A DNA stretch of 64,000 bases from positions 5,841,822-5,905,821 of the forward strand of contig OU696583.1 in assembly GCA_916048095.2 (NCBI GenBank), written 5' to 3'. Source of the DNA: Sacculina carcini (lineage: Eukaryota; Arthropoda; Thecostraca; Sacculinidae). The translations under genes and the position numbers were made by a program. Positions 1 to 8,221 of this stretch are shown piece by piece. A model generated the notes under the pieces. That model was not told the DNA's origin. It was given only the letters and a program-made list of their open reading frames with translations, and made no database searches. Position 1 is the first letter of the stretch, and every line of letters begins with the position of its first letter.

Positions 1-2
1 AC

Positions 3-1484
3 GAGTTTTATGTAACGCTGCCGAGCGTCGCCAGTAGTCAGACATTCACACGTAACACCACTGCCAAATTCTCGGTGAATCTCGCTCAGCCTTTATGTCT
101 AGATACACAACAATGGCAAGTGGCCTTACACTCTGTTCTTCTGCCCACCAACTGGCTGACCCTCAACAAAGATATAATATTTTCAGAGTACAGTCCGAAT
201 GCGGGCGATCTCAATACATCCTCAACAGTGTATGCTGGCAAGTATACTACCGATACGTTCATTTCGGCGCTACAAACGTATGTGAATAGCGATCATGTGA
301 AAGTAAAAGTATCACGAGACAATCATTTATGGCTGGAGGCTACAAACATTGTGTTGCACATAAGCGAACAATTTTCCCGACTATTGCATGTCAACGGATC
401 GATAGCACACTCGACACGACGATATCGCTATGCACATTATGGTGTGTTTGACGCCAGCGATATCACTATGATCATGTCCACACCGTTTCCGTTGGACCTA
501 GCCTCGACACAATTGTTGACTATCGAAACAGATCTTGTAGCTGCACAAATTGTCAATCGTTCACTGCAACCACAACTCCGTCAAATACATGTGTGTGACA
601 CCTCTCCGATTCAAGAATTGGTATTTAATCAAATGTATTATAAACCTTTGTCACATTCCAATATATCTACTGTTCAGGTGAGAATCCTTGACGAATCCCG
701 TAAGAAATTCCCTTTCACTGCCGGTCCGGGGCTAATTTTGACGCTACATTTTCGAAAAATGTCCAGCCAATGCTTCTATGTGTCGTTGGACAGTTCGAGC
801 TGTCTGCATCTTTATCCTGGAAACACTGCATCTCAATTTCGTGTTCAGCTACCGGCGCCACTGAATCTAGATCGTTCGTGGACTGTTGGACTGGCCGAAA
901 TCACATTTTCCGCTCGCTGGCTGAATGTAGAAAATCGTATGAATGAATTCGAGATTGATGGTGAGACGTTCCAACTCATCACAGGGCACTACATGTCCAA
1001 TCAGGCGCTGCTGGAAAATTTTCACTATGTTTGCGGTAGACAAGTGCTCACTATGGATACTGGTGGACATGTATGGTGTGGGGACACTGACGTATCAGTA
1101 AACACCAAAATAGCTAGGGCTCTTGGGTTCACCAGCCACGTAGTGTCAGATAGTCGCGTTGTTATTGAAAAACATACACGCTCGTCGAATGTGATGGATG
1201 TAAGTCGACTCAACCCAACATTTTTGTATATCTACATGGACAAGCTACAAGCGCAGATGGTTGGTGATACTATGGCTCCGGTATTACGTGTTGTCAGTCC
1301 GTACACGAGCGATATAAAATCACCTCAAATTCATCGAACATTCAATCAAATTCAGTATGTACCGCTGGAAGATGAGTTCATTACCGATCTGGGAGTGCAT
1401 ATAAGACAGAGCAATGGGGAATTGGTTCCATTTCACCACGGCCGTTCGTACCTGACACTACATTTTATGCAGAAACAACAATGA
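3..1484 (+). CDS. Maverick/Polinton penton-like minor capsid protein, 5' partial
   Basis: The frame is open from the left edge, so the N-terminus lies outside the window; about 493 codons are visible. The protein has an internal duplication. A block beginning FYVTLPS (nt 6) and continuing through a conserved PL.L..W.VAL pattern recurs as FYVSLDS (nt 774) followed by PLNLDRSWTVGLAEI, about 256 codons later. Proteins with this FYVxL...W.V.L pattern sit next to the major capsid gene in animal Maverick/Polinton and adintovirus elements, where they are taken as the penton (vertex) protein. Assignment rests on that recalled pattern and on position directly upstream of the pX-like and major capsid ORFs. 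The stop overlaps the next ATG (ATGA at 1481-1484). No introns or in-frame stops are seen. It could be another minor virion protein of the same cassette. Confidence 0.72.
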   Translation, partial: EFYVTLPSVASSQTFTRNTTAKFSVNLAQPLCLDTQQWQVALHSVLLPTNWLTLNKDIIFSEYSPNAGDLNTSSTVYAGKYTTDTFISALQTYVNSDHVKVKVSRDNHLWLEATNIVLHISEQFSRLLHVNGSIAHSTRRYRYAHYGVFDASDITMIMSTPFPLDLASTQLLTIETDLVAAQIVNRSLQPQLRQIHVCDTSPIQELVFNQMYYKPLSHSNISTVQVRILDESRKKFPFTAGPGLILTLHFRKMSSQCFYVSLDSSSCLHLYPGNTASQFRVQLPAPLNLDRSWTVGLAEITFSARWLNVENRMNEFEIDGETFQLITGHYMSNQALLENFHYVCGRQVLTMDTGGHVWCGDTDVSVNTKIARALGFTSHVVSDSRVVIEKHTRSSNVMDVSRLNPTFLYIYMDKLQAQMVGDTMAPVLRVVSPYTSDIKSPQIHRTFNQIQYVPLEDEFITDLGVHIRQSNGELVPFHHGRSYLTLHFMQKQQ

Positions 1485-1870
1485 CAAATTCTCAGTTGAT
1501 ATTTCGAGGTCCAATGATACAGCGTGGCAGCGGACTTGGGAGTATTTTCAGAGGCTTAATGAGAGTGGTGATACCCGCCGTCAAAACTGTCGCCAAACAA
1601 CCTCTGACAAAACATCTGGCTAAATCCGCCTTGAAGACGGGCGTACGCACACTGCAAGATGTTCTCGACGGAGAAACTGCAAGTCAAGCCGTCCGCAATC
1701 GCTCTCGACACGAAGCTAAACGTCTTCTTCGAACCAGTATAAATAGTTTAAATCGTGCGACGAGTCAATCAGTCTCTCGACGACCGACAAAACGAAAAGG
1801 TGTTGGTCAACGACGTCAACAGGAACGCGACATCTTTGACAATGCAAAACGTAGACGAATGCGCTTGTGA
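1481..1870 (+). CDS. pX-like basic virion core/membrane-associated protein
   Basis: A 129-residue, strongly basic protein. Its N-terminal region contains GSGLGSIFRGLMRVVIP, a glycine-rich amphipathic segment. A lysine/arginine-rich middle and a C-terminal run of arginines and lysines (RRPTKRK, NAKRRRMRL) follow. Small basic proteins of this layout between penton and major capsid genes in adintoviruses/Mavericks are compared with adenovirus pX/mu or pVI, which condense DNA or associate with the inner capsid. The start is fixed by the ATGA overlap with the upstream stop. The last 29 bp overlap the next gene in another frame. Family membership is inferred from composition, motif and synteny, not from a catalytic signature. 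Confidence 0.62.
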   Translation: MTNSQLIFRGPMIQRGSGLGSIFRGLMRVVIPAVKTVAKQPLTKHLAKSALKTGVRTLQDVLDGETASQAVRNRSRHEAKRLLRTSINSLNRATSQSVSRRPTKRKGVGQRRQQERDIFDNAKRRRMRL

Positions 1871-3131
1871 AATAACCGAGGTATTCTCTCGACCAGTGCT
1901 TGAAACCAGTGTGAAATCGTCCAAAACACATGTATATTACCCGGTGAGTCGACTAAGCAGCGAAGGTCCGTTTGAATTTCACTTACCTGCGCTCGGTAAA
2001 TCGTCTACGCGTCCATCAAAAACCAAGCTCTATGGCAAAGCACGTGTTGTCAATCGTGACGGTAGCGAACTCGTCGACGACGCCAACGTGAGCGTTGTCA
2101 ACCTGCTACCACATGCTCTCTTCAAACAGATTGACTACCAGATTGGTGATACTATTGTATCGGATTCCAGCGCACTCTATGGCTATCGTGCCTATCTTGA
2201 GACGTTGTTGTCGTATAACCAGAACGCTAAAAACGGTCATTTACGGTCGGGTTTTTGGCGTAAAGATACTGCTGGGCACTTGCATGATGTTAAACTTTTG
2301 AACATTGGTTTTAACGAACGCAAACAATGGGTGGCTGGAAGCAAAGTTTTTGATTTTTGTATACCGCTACAGCTGGATACCAACCATCAATGTCGTATAT
2401 TGCCCGGTACAGTTTCGGAGAAACTCAAACTGATTCGAAACTCTGATCAGTTTGCTCTACTCGGTGCCGAGGGAGAATACAAGATTGAAATTGTCGACCT
2501 GTGTGTGCATGTCGAGAAAATAACGCTTTCCGACTCGATGTGGGTGAATTTTCACAAACAGTTGGCGAAAACACCAGCCCGATATCCTATTCCACGAGTT
2601 CTACTGAAAACATATACTCTCCCCAAAGGAAACATGAGTGGAACTTTGAATAATATTTTCACCTCACAAGTGCCGCGACAAATTCTGCTGGGACTCGTAA
2701 GCACTGAAGCGTACCACGGATCGCTACAGAAAAACCCATGGAATTTTCACCACTACCATCTAAACAGTCTTCAGTTCTATATAAATGGCGAGCCGTACCC
2801 CACGCACCCCTATCGCCCCGATTTCACAAAAGGTCTATATATGAGATCGTATCTGTCACTGTTTGACGGTACCGGTCTCGATACGGAAAACCAGGGCCTG
2901 GATATCACACATGATGATTATGCGGCTGGTTATACTTTGTTTATTGTAGATCTGACTCCGGATCAGTGTGGTGGTGATCATTTGCATCCGCGTGAACAAG
3001 GTAATGTGAGGTGTGAGCTGGCATTCACTTACGCTCTACCCGAGACAATTAACGTTCTAATCTACGCCACGTTTGAAAACGAAATCACAATTGACAGTGC
3101 GGGACGTGTCAGCACAGATTTTCAACTATGA
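1842..3131 (+). CDS. Maverick/Polinton major capsid protein (hexon-like, double jelly-roll)
   Basis: 429 residues if started at the ATG at 1842 (MQNVDECACEIT). An upstream in-frame ATG at 1755 exists, but its extension lies wholly inside the pX-like gene, so 1842 is preferred. The protein matches the pattern of the widespread animal family annotated as F54H12.2-like, which is the Polinton major capsid protein. Visible signatures are YYPVSRLSSEGPFEFHLP near the N-terminus, then YGYRAYLETLLSYNQNAK and GFWRKDTAGH, and a C-terminal half with LQFYINGEPYP and GYTLFIVDLTP. The ORF is intact. Its stop overlaps the protease start (ATGA at 3128-3131). In the virion this protein would form trimeric capsomers; the fold is established for the family and inferred here. 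Confidence 0.88.
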   Translation: MQNVDECACEITEVFSRPVLETSVKSSKTHVYYPVSRLSSEGPFEFHLPALGKSSTRPSKTKLYGKARVVNRDGSELVDDANVSVVNLLPHALFKQIDYQIGDTIVSDSSALYGYRAYLETLLSYNQNAKNGHLRSGFWRKDTAGHLHDVKLLNIGFNERKQWVAGSKVFDFCIPLQLDTNHQCRILPGTVSEKLKLIRNSDQFALLGAEGEYKIEIVDLCVHVEKITLSDSMWVNFHKQLAKTPARYPIPRVLLKTYTLPKGNMSGTLNNIFTSQVPRQILLGLVSTEAYHGSLQKNPWNFHHYHLNSLQFYINGEPYPTHPYRPDFTKGLYMRSYLSLFDGTGLDTENQGLDITHDDYAAGYTLFIVDLTPDQCGGDHLHPREQGNVRCELAFTYALPETINVLIYATFENEITIDSAGRVSTDFQL

Positions 3132-3574
3132 ACGCGCTTGAATTGGAACGGTTGCTCGACACAGTCGCCACATTTCGGGGGGTTTGGGCGTGCGACCGGC
3201 TAAAACATTTCACATTTGCTCGCGGTGTGCGCACATCAATTATTGTGAATATACAACCGCGCTGGCAATTGGGTCTGCATTGGGTCGTGTTTGCCTGGGA
3301 CGGTGAAAATCTCCAATATTTCGACTCGTCTGGCAACTCACCCGTCTGGCATCCCTCGTTTGTGAATTTTATAAACAAACATGTAAACTATAATCAGTGT
3401 GTGCTGAACACGCGCGTCATTCAGGCGCCGGACTCGGACGTGTGTGGACAGTACTGTGCCCTATTTGTTGCATTGTTTGACGCCGGTTGGGATCTGCAAG
3501 ATTTCGTTTCGTGCCTATCCACCGACCCTGCTATCAACAATCAGCTTTTAGCGCTGGTATGGTCATACTTGTAG
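3128..3574 (+). CDS. Adenain-like capsid maturation cysteine protease
   Basis: 148 residues, shorter than the roughly 200 residues of adenovirus protease but normal for Maverick versions. The C48-type/adenain catalytic constellation is present. His51 lies in GLHWVVFAW, the acidic partner Asp66 in YFDSSG, the oxyanion Gln99 seven residues before the nucleophile, and Cys106 in VCGQYCALFV. This protease family trims capsid and core precursors inside the particle. The start is set by the ATGA overlap with the major capsid gene, and the stop is overlapped by the next ORF. No disruption is seen, so this copy could still encode active enzyme; activity itself is untested. Confidence 0.9.
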   Translation: MNALELERLLDTVATFRGVWACDRLKHFTFARGVRTSIIVNIQPRWQLGLHWVVFAWDGENLQYFDSSGNSPVWHPSFVNFINKHVNYNQCVLNTRVIQAPDSDVCGQYCALFVALFDAGWDLQDFVSCLSTDPAINNQLLALVWSYL

Positions 3575-4083
3575 ACTGTGACGGTTTCCAGCACAAGGAT
3601 TCGCCTTTTGTTGTCAAGGAATTGGTTGTGCATGACCTGTGCTCGGGATACTTGTGGCACACCATCCTACCGCCACCACAATTGAAACTCAACGCTGAGC
3701 GACGCAAGCATTTTCTATTTTTGACGGCGACCCTACACGGCTTGGAATATAATTACAATCCTTACAACACGCACAAGTATGAACAAAAGCTGCGCGACGC
3801 AAGTTACCTCATTCAAAGTCTGGCACCCGACCACATCTACGCCAAAGGTATCGACAAGGCTCGTCGACTTTCCCACCTACTTGAACTAAATATTGAAAAT
3901 CTCGAAGACATCCTACCCGACTATTTATCAATGAACGCACGCGACATACATGTACTACCCAACATCACACCGTGTCCATATACTCATGTCATTCCTACAA
4001 ACTGTTGTATTTTACGTTGTCAACATTTCGCTAAATTGCTGTATGCAATGAATCTGTGTACACCGCGCATGCTACCATTTTAA
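3559..4083 (+). CDS. Maverick-associated protein of unknown function
   Basis: 174 residues from the ATG at 3559 (MVILVDCDGFQHKDSPFVVKEL), overlapping the protease stop by 16 bp. An earlier ATG at 3487 in the same frame would lie well inside the protease, so the later one is chosen. The opening VDCDGF..KELVV resembles uncharacterised proteins found in arthropod mobile elements and endogenous DNA viruses, but I cannot name a domain. The stop codon is part of TAATAAA, so a polyadenylation signal follows at once. This suggests it is the last gene of the plus-strand cassette. Confidence 0.6.
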   Translation: MVILVDCDGFQHKDSPFVVKELVVHDLCSGYLWHTILPPPQLKLNAERRKHFLFLTATLHGLEYNYNPYNTHKYEQKLRDASYLIQSLAPDHIYAKGIDKARRLSHLLELNIENLEDILPDYLSMNARDIHVLPNITPCPYTHVIPTNCCILRCQHFAKLLYAMNLCTPRMLPF

Positions 4084-4087
4084 TAAA
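4082..4087 (+). terminator. Polyadenylation signal overlapping the stop of the plus-strand cassette
   Basis: AATAAA overlaps the TAA stop of the 3559-4083 ORF (TAATAAA). A GT-rich stretch follows at about 4100-4115 (AAAGTGTGTTTTTGTT). This compact stop/poly(A) overlap is typical of DNA-virus-like gene packing. Confidence 0.5.
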
Positions 4088-4183
4088 TTGAACGATAACA
4101 AAGTGTGTTTTTGTTCGCGCGCAATAATCAAACTCTTGTAACACATCACGAAATGTATTGGTAAACCGTACATATAGAATAAT

Positions 4184-4960
4184 TCAACAAATTTTGTTCC
4201 GTTTACTTTGTGGTTCACCTTGAACCTCTTTGTGCACAACCATCTTCATTTTGTCGGCTTTAAATTCACGATAAATCTTGGTTTCGGTCAAGTACTGTTT
4301 TCGCGACTCATAGTAGCTCATAACAATGGTCTTCATCCACTCCATAGTGTTGCAGGTCGCATCGGGCGGCCGGTAAATCTGAGTCTCGTCACTTCGCACC
4401 AACGCCACCGACAACACTTTAAATGATACAGCGGCTGCAACGGCTCCAAGAACAGCATCTCTCATCGGTCGACTCATAACTGTATCGATCACAATCTGTA
4501 GTGCACGCTCCTCGTTGGTGAACATTCTCACCGCGCCGCGATGAATTTTCCAAAAGGGGTCAAAATATCGCTCCAGTTGCATAATATTAGTAAGCTGTTT
4601 TTGTAAGTGTTCGAAATCCGTCTGACTATGTTTTTCCAGTCGTCCGAAAATAATCCAAATCCTCTGCTCCAGTGGGTGTCCACAGATGAACGGTGTATCG
4701 GCAACAAACTTGACCGCATGATGTTCCAGTGGCAGGATCCGCTTGGTCGTATCAACGTTTGTATTCACCTGACTCATGTTGACAATTCCCCGATAAAAGC
4801 TACACAACCTCACCCGCAAGCGTCTCGAGCTCAACTGCGTATCACGGCTGAGACTAATTGCACTACTTATCGGAGCATGCGTCATAATTATCGCCATCAC
4901 TCCGTGTCTGATAATTTCGCTCTTACAGTCAATGTTTATCTTTCTTTGTATAAACACCAT
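4184..4960 (-). CDS. Unrecognised minus-strand ORF of the Maverick block
   Basis: 258 residues, uninterrupted, convergent with the capsid cassette and divergent from the next plus-strand ORF. I do not recognise a family. Features seen: a run of small and hydrophobic residues (AVLGAVAAAVSFKVLSVALV) near residues 170-190 that could be a membrane or amphipathic helix, and a basic C-terminus (EPQSKRNKIC). The first ATG (4960) shares the palindromic CATG with the start of the 4959-5231 ORF. An internal Met at about 4780 (MSQVNTNVD) is an alternative start. Its length and compact placement argue for a real gene; the function is unknown. Confidence 0.5.
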   Translation of the reverse strand: MVFIQRKINIDCKSEIIRHGVMAIIMTHAPISSAISLSRDTQLSSRRLRVRLCSFYRGIVNMSQVNTNVDTTKRILPLEHHAVKFVADTPFICGHPLEQRIWIIFGRLEKHSQTDFEHLQKQLTNIMQLERYFDPFWKIHRGAVRMFTNEERALQIVIDTVMSRPMRDAVLGAVAAAVSFKVLSVALVRSDETQIYRPPDATCNTMEWMKTIVMSYYESRKQYLTETKIYREFKADKMKMVVHKEVQGEPQSKRNKIC

Positions 4961-5231
4961 GAGCTGTGTTTCTCCTGCTACACTGGTGCCTAATTATAAC
5001 TATCGCTATGTTGGTGGTAGTTCGTCAGATAGCAAACACATCATCAGTGAATCGTACAAAGAGTACACATCGTTTGACGTGTGTCTTTCGGAAGCTCTAC
5101 AAGAAGGTGTTTCTGTTCCTGATACATGGTCGGCTGAACTGGAAATTGTGTATGAGACACACGATATGATTTACATCATCAAAATTGATCGAAAAATCAA
5201 CAAACATTTGTGTTCACGATGTGTTCGCTGA
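4959..5231 (+). CDS. Small hypothetical protein at the right end of the Maverick block
   Basis: 90 residues from the ATG at 4959 (MSCVSPATLVPNYNYRY). An in-frame ATG at 4932 exists but lies inside the minus-strand ORF, so 4959 is preferred. Composition is mixed and soluble-looking, with a basic C-terminus ending in CSRCVR. No family is recognised. It is divergent from 4184-4960 and followed by the TATA-bearing repeats, beyond which no further capsid-type ORF is seen. This may be close to the element's terminus. Confidence 0.35.
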   Translation: MSCVSPATLVPNYNYRYVGGSSSDSKHIISESYKEYTSFDVCLSEALQEGVSVPDTWSAELEIVYETHDMIYIIKIDRKINKHLCSRCVR

Positions 5232-5339
5232 ATCGTGTCCTCAATAAGATTTCCGCTTGTATATTTGCCATAGTTGTGTATCAAGTGAAAATACACAAAT
5301 ATCATTTCGTTGCAAGTCATTTTTGTATCAATTCCGACA

Positions 5340-5662
5340 CAGTCGAATAGCGTTTTAATTACCGATTTAGTCAGTGTTTGACATAAGCCAGACACGTTAT
5401 ATAAACGTAGCTAGTGATTCACAGGCATTCGTTTCGGCTACATTTACATAAATTGCGTGTAAATTTGGTCTTTGTTACCGGCAAACGTTTTAATCCCATA
5501 CCTGTGTATCAGGTAAATATATTCATCCTCGGCTTGACGCCAATGAATTCATCTGGCATTTTAATCCTTACCGTAGTATTTGACATATACCAGACACTTT
5601 ATATAAACGTGGTGAGTGATTCATCGTCATATTGGAACATTGTCTTTGCGACCGATTTAGTC
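5340..5662. repeat. Roughly 200 bp direct repeats carrying TATA-box-like cores
   Basis: Two related segments about 202 bp apart contain CAGACAC[G/T]TTATATAAACGT and, just downstream, [A/G]TGATTCA. The TATATAAA cores are at 5398-5405 and 5600-5607. ACCGATTTAGTCA occurs at 5361-5373 and again at 5650-5662, and GTTTTAAT/ATTTTAAT precede each unit. They look like duplicated promoters or terminal-repeat subunits of the Maverick. No long ORF begins directly after them inside the window, so the direction of transcription is undetermined. Confidence 0.5.
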
Positions 5663-5764
5663 AAACCGTTTTTTTATATATATTTCAAGTATGATTGAAA
5701 ATTATTATATTCTCGTCTCTGCCAAACATCGACTTGGCGATCCCAATATAATGAGTATCGTGAC

Positions 5765-6516
5765 ATAAAATAGAAATAAAGGAAAAAAATAAAAGCTGGG
5801 CATAGAATAAAGAATAAATATAATAAGAAAAGAAGAATAAGAAATAAAAAAATATAAGTTGGGTATAGAATAAAGAATAAATATAATAAGAAAGGAAGAA
5901 TAAGAAATAAAACTAAAAGTTGGGTTGGGTCGGGTTAGGAATAGAATAAAGAAAAAAAAAAGTTGGGTTAGGTATACACACAAAGAAGTTAGGTTAGGTA
6001 TACACAAAGAAGTTAGGTTAGGCATAGAATAAAGAATAAATATAATAAGAAAGGAAGAATAAGAAATAAAAAAAGTTAGGTTGGGCATAGAATAAATATA
6101 ATAAGAAAGGAAGAATAAGAAAGAAAAAAAGTTAGGTTAGGTTAAAAAAAAAAGTTAGGTTAGGTTAAAAAAAAAGTTAGGTTAGGTATACAAAAAAAAA
6201 GTTAGGTTAGGTTAGGTTAGTTTAGGTATACACAAAGAAGTTAGGTTAGGCATAGAATAAAGAATAAATATAATAAGAAAGGAAGAATAAGAAAGAAAAA
6301 AAGTTAGGTTGGGCATAGAATAAATATAATAAGAAAGGAAGAATAAGAAAGAAAAAAAGTTAGGTTAGGTTAAAAAAAACTATAAAAAAAAAGTTAGGTT
6401 AAAAAAACTAAAAAAAGTTAGGTTAGGTTAAAAAACTAAAAAAGTTAGGTTAGGTTAAAAAAGTTAGGTTAGGTTAAAAAAAGAAAAAAAAAGTTAGGTT
6501 AAAAAAAGTTAGGTTA
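5765..6516. repeat. A-rich compound minisatellite with TTAGG-like units
   Basis: Units of GGCATAGAATAAAGAATAAA plus TATAATAAGAAAGGAAGAATAAGAAA alternate with AAAAAGTTAGGTTAGG blocks. Four consecutive TTAGG-like units occur around 6200-6218. The TTAGG core is the arthropod telomere repeat, but here it is interspersed with A-runs, so this is an interstitial, degenerate array. It lies between the Maverick block and unique sequence. Confidence 0.75.
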
Positions 6517-6518
6517 AG

Positions 6519-6552
6519 TGTGACGTCAGAGGGGGGTGACGTCAGAGGGGGA
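6519..6552. promoter_or_regulatory. Tandem CRE-like TGACGTCA motifs
   Basis: GTGACGTCAGAGGGGG is repeated in tandem, giving two perfect TGACGTCA octamers at 6521-6528 and 6537-6544. TGACGTCA is the CREB/ATF binding site. Whether these are functional is unknown; the nearest host start is the minus-strand receptor exon at 8446. Confidence 0.35.
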
Positions 6553-6777
6553 GGGGCAAGGGGGATAATGTAAACAAATGTAACAAAGTGGTTAGGCCTT
6601 CTACTCTCTCGTCGGCACAGTCGGTAGCCTCGTACCTGGCGCGTCCGACACATAATCACGGTGGACAAGGCTAGAGTTTGAAGTATCCTTAGGAGGAATG
6701 GCCATAATTGACAGCTGATGTCTACTAAGTAAAGAATACCAGATGCCGGCCATGATGTGCATACTGTCTTGCATAAT

Positions 6778-7086
6778 GTAGGACACAATCTCTCACTCTC
6801 TCTTTCTCTCACCATACACAATCACACCACACCTCCACCTGTTTTAAGAAACAAACCAACAAAAGAGCAGGCAATTAAAATCAAAACGAAGAAACGCATA
6901 CCAAGTAAACCAGAAAAAATCAACCAACCAAAAAGACTAGCCCGACGACGGCCTCCGCCAGATGCACACAATGTGGCTGGGGCGAAGCTCAACACGGCAG
7001 GCCCATATTTCAAAACAAAAAGGCCGAGATAGCTTGTAGAACACAACCTCTCACTTTCGCTCCTACCATACGCAATCACACCACAC
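6778..7086. repeat. Direct repeat pair flanking a basic ORF-like stretch
   Basis: The segment 6778-6832 (TGTAGGACACAATCTCTCAC...) recurs at 7035-7086 (TGTAGAACACAACCTCTCAC...), both ending in AATCACACCACAC. The two copies are in the same orientation, about 257 bp apart. They may be terminal direct repeats of a small element or a segmental duplication. The interval encodes a basic peptide in one frame that I do not regard as a gene. Confidence 0.4.
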
Positions 7087-7571
7087 ATACTCTCGTCTCT
7101 GGTGTCATAGCGTAAAGAGGGTCAGCTAAGGGTTGACAGTTAGTTGCACACGTGGCGATAGCTTGTGCTGGTCACACTCTGTTACCGTGTGACGGCTGCT
7201 GCGGCCATTGACCTTTATCGCTGCTATTACTGCTAGTTGTCAATAACTACGCACGCTACGGAATTATATACAGCTCTTGTTCTTAGTCAGGCATCTTACC
7301 TCTCTCTCAGCATGTCACAAAAATCCTCATCCATTTAAGTCAAATCCTAGCACAACCTGCTTGCTGAAAATTAGTGACCTAAAACATATCAAATCATCAA
7401 ATGTGATCGATGTCATTTATCTATGAGTCCATGATTGTTTTTCTTCAAAGATATAAACTATCGATCAAAGTTTATGAGCAAATGTTACGAATAACAAGGG
7501 AAAAATACCGGAAACCCAACTCCATTCGTACTGGTATAAACCGACGTCAAGTAAAGACCATTACTTTAGAT

Positions 7572-7816
7572 CAATGATCCGTAACCTGTAGGGAGCTCCC
7601 CACCGGTGGAGGATGGAAAGGTTGTCAAACAGAGAATGAATGGTCGGAGAGGACAATTGTGTCATTATCAATCAGAATTCGTTTATTTCAGTTTTCAGTG
7701 ACTCCTTGACATTCAAATTGGTGGAAACACCATATTGATCGGATTTTTAGCGCTGGTGTTGAAAATAAAGTTGTCTCAGTAAGAAATGGGCAGTCAGAGA
7801 AAAAATGTAACCGGCC
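7572..7816 (-). mobile_element. hAT-type MITE, family A (degenerate)
   Basis: This is a reverse-oriented member of the family defined by TIRs near CAGTGGTTCTTAACC and an internal body similar to 37334-37581 and 44467-44724. Recognisable pieces are CCGTAACCTGTAGGGAGCTC on the left and AGAGAAAAAATGTAAC on the right. Ends are approximate because both TIRs have decayed. Confidence 0.5.
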
Positions 7817-8221
7817 CCATGGAGAATTTATTTTGGCCTTCCTTCTATGATTTGAAGAAGGCTTCAAAACCACCGACCATACATTATAATTCTACAATTA
7901 TATCAAATTATACAACGTCGCATGTGATATGTTCGATCAGCACACGCAGCACTCAGGCAAGCCACACAGAGACATGTGTATACACATTGAATGAAACATT
8001 GAATGCGTATTCCAAATTGGTAAATAGAATCAAAGAAATAGCACAGTCTAGTAAATCATTGAGCGTTCAAATTACGTTATTACTGTTACAAACTACAAAT
8101 TGAACTATTACTGCATTGATAGAAAGTTTCATTTGCCAGTCAGTCATTCTAGCGAGCCAAACACCAGGCTGTAGTCTGAGACAAAATCAAGCTGGGACAC
8201 AAGGCAGGAAGCGGCACTGAC

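Noticed and set aside
1755-1841. N-terminal extension of the major capsid protein from the ATG at 1755
   Set aside because: The extra residues come entirely from the pX-like gene read in another frame, and the family's conserved N-terminus begins after 1842.
6612-6660. tRNA-like stretch (GGCACAGTCGGTAGCC resembling an A box)
   Set aside because: No B box or cloverleaf could be completed, so neither a tRNA nor a tRNA-derived SINE is supported.
6757-7032. Basic 91-codon ORF between two direct repeats
   Set aside because: Low-complexity Lys/Arg/Pro composition from A-rich sequence, no family resemblance, and its first part lies in one of the repeats.
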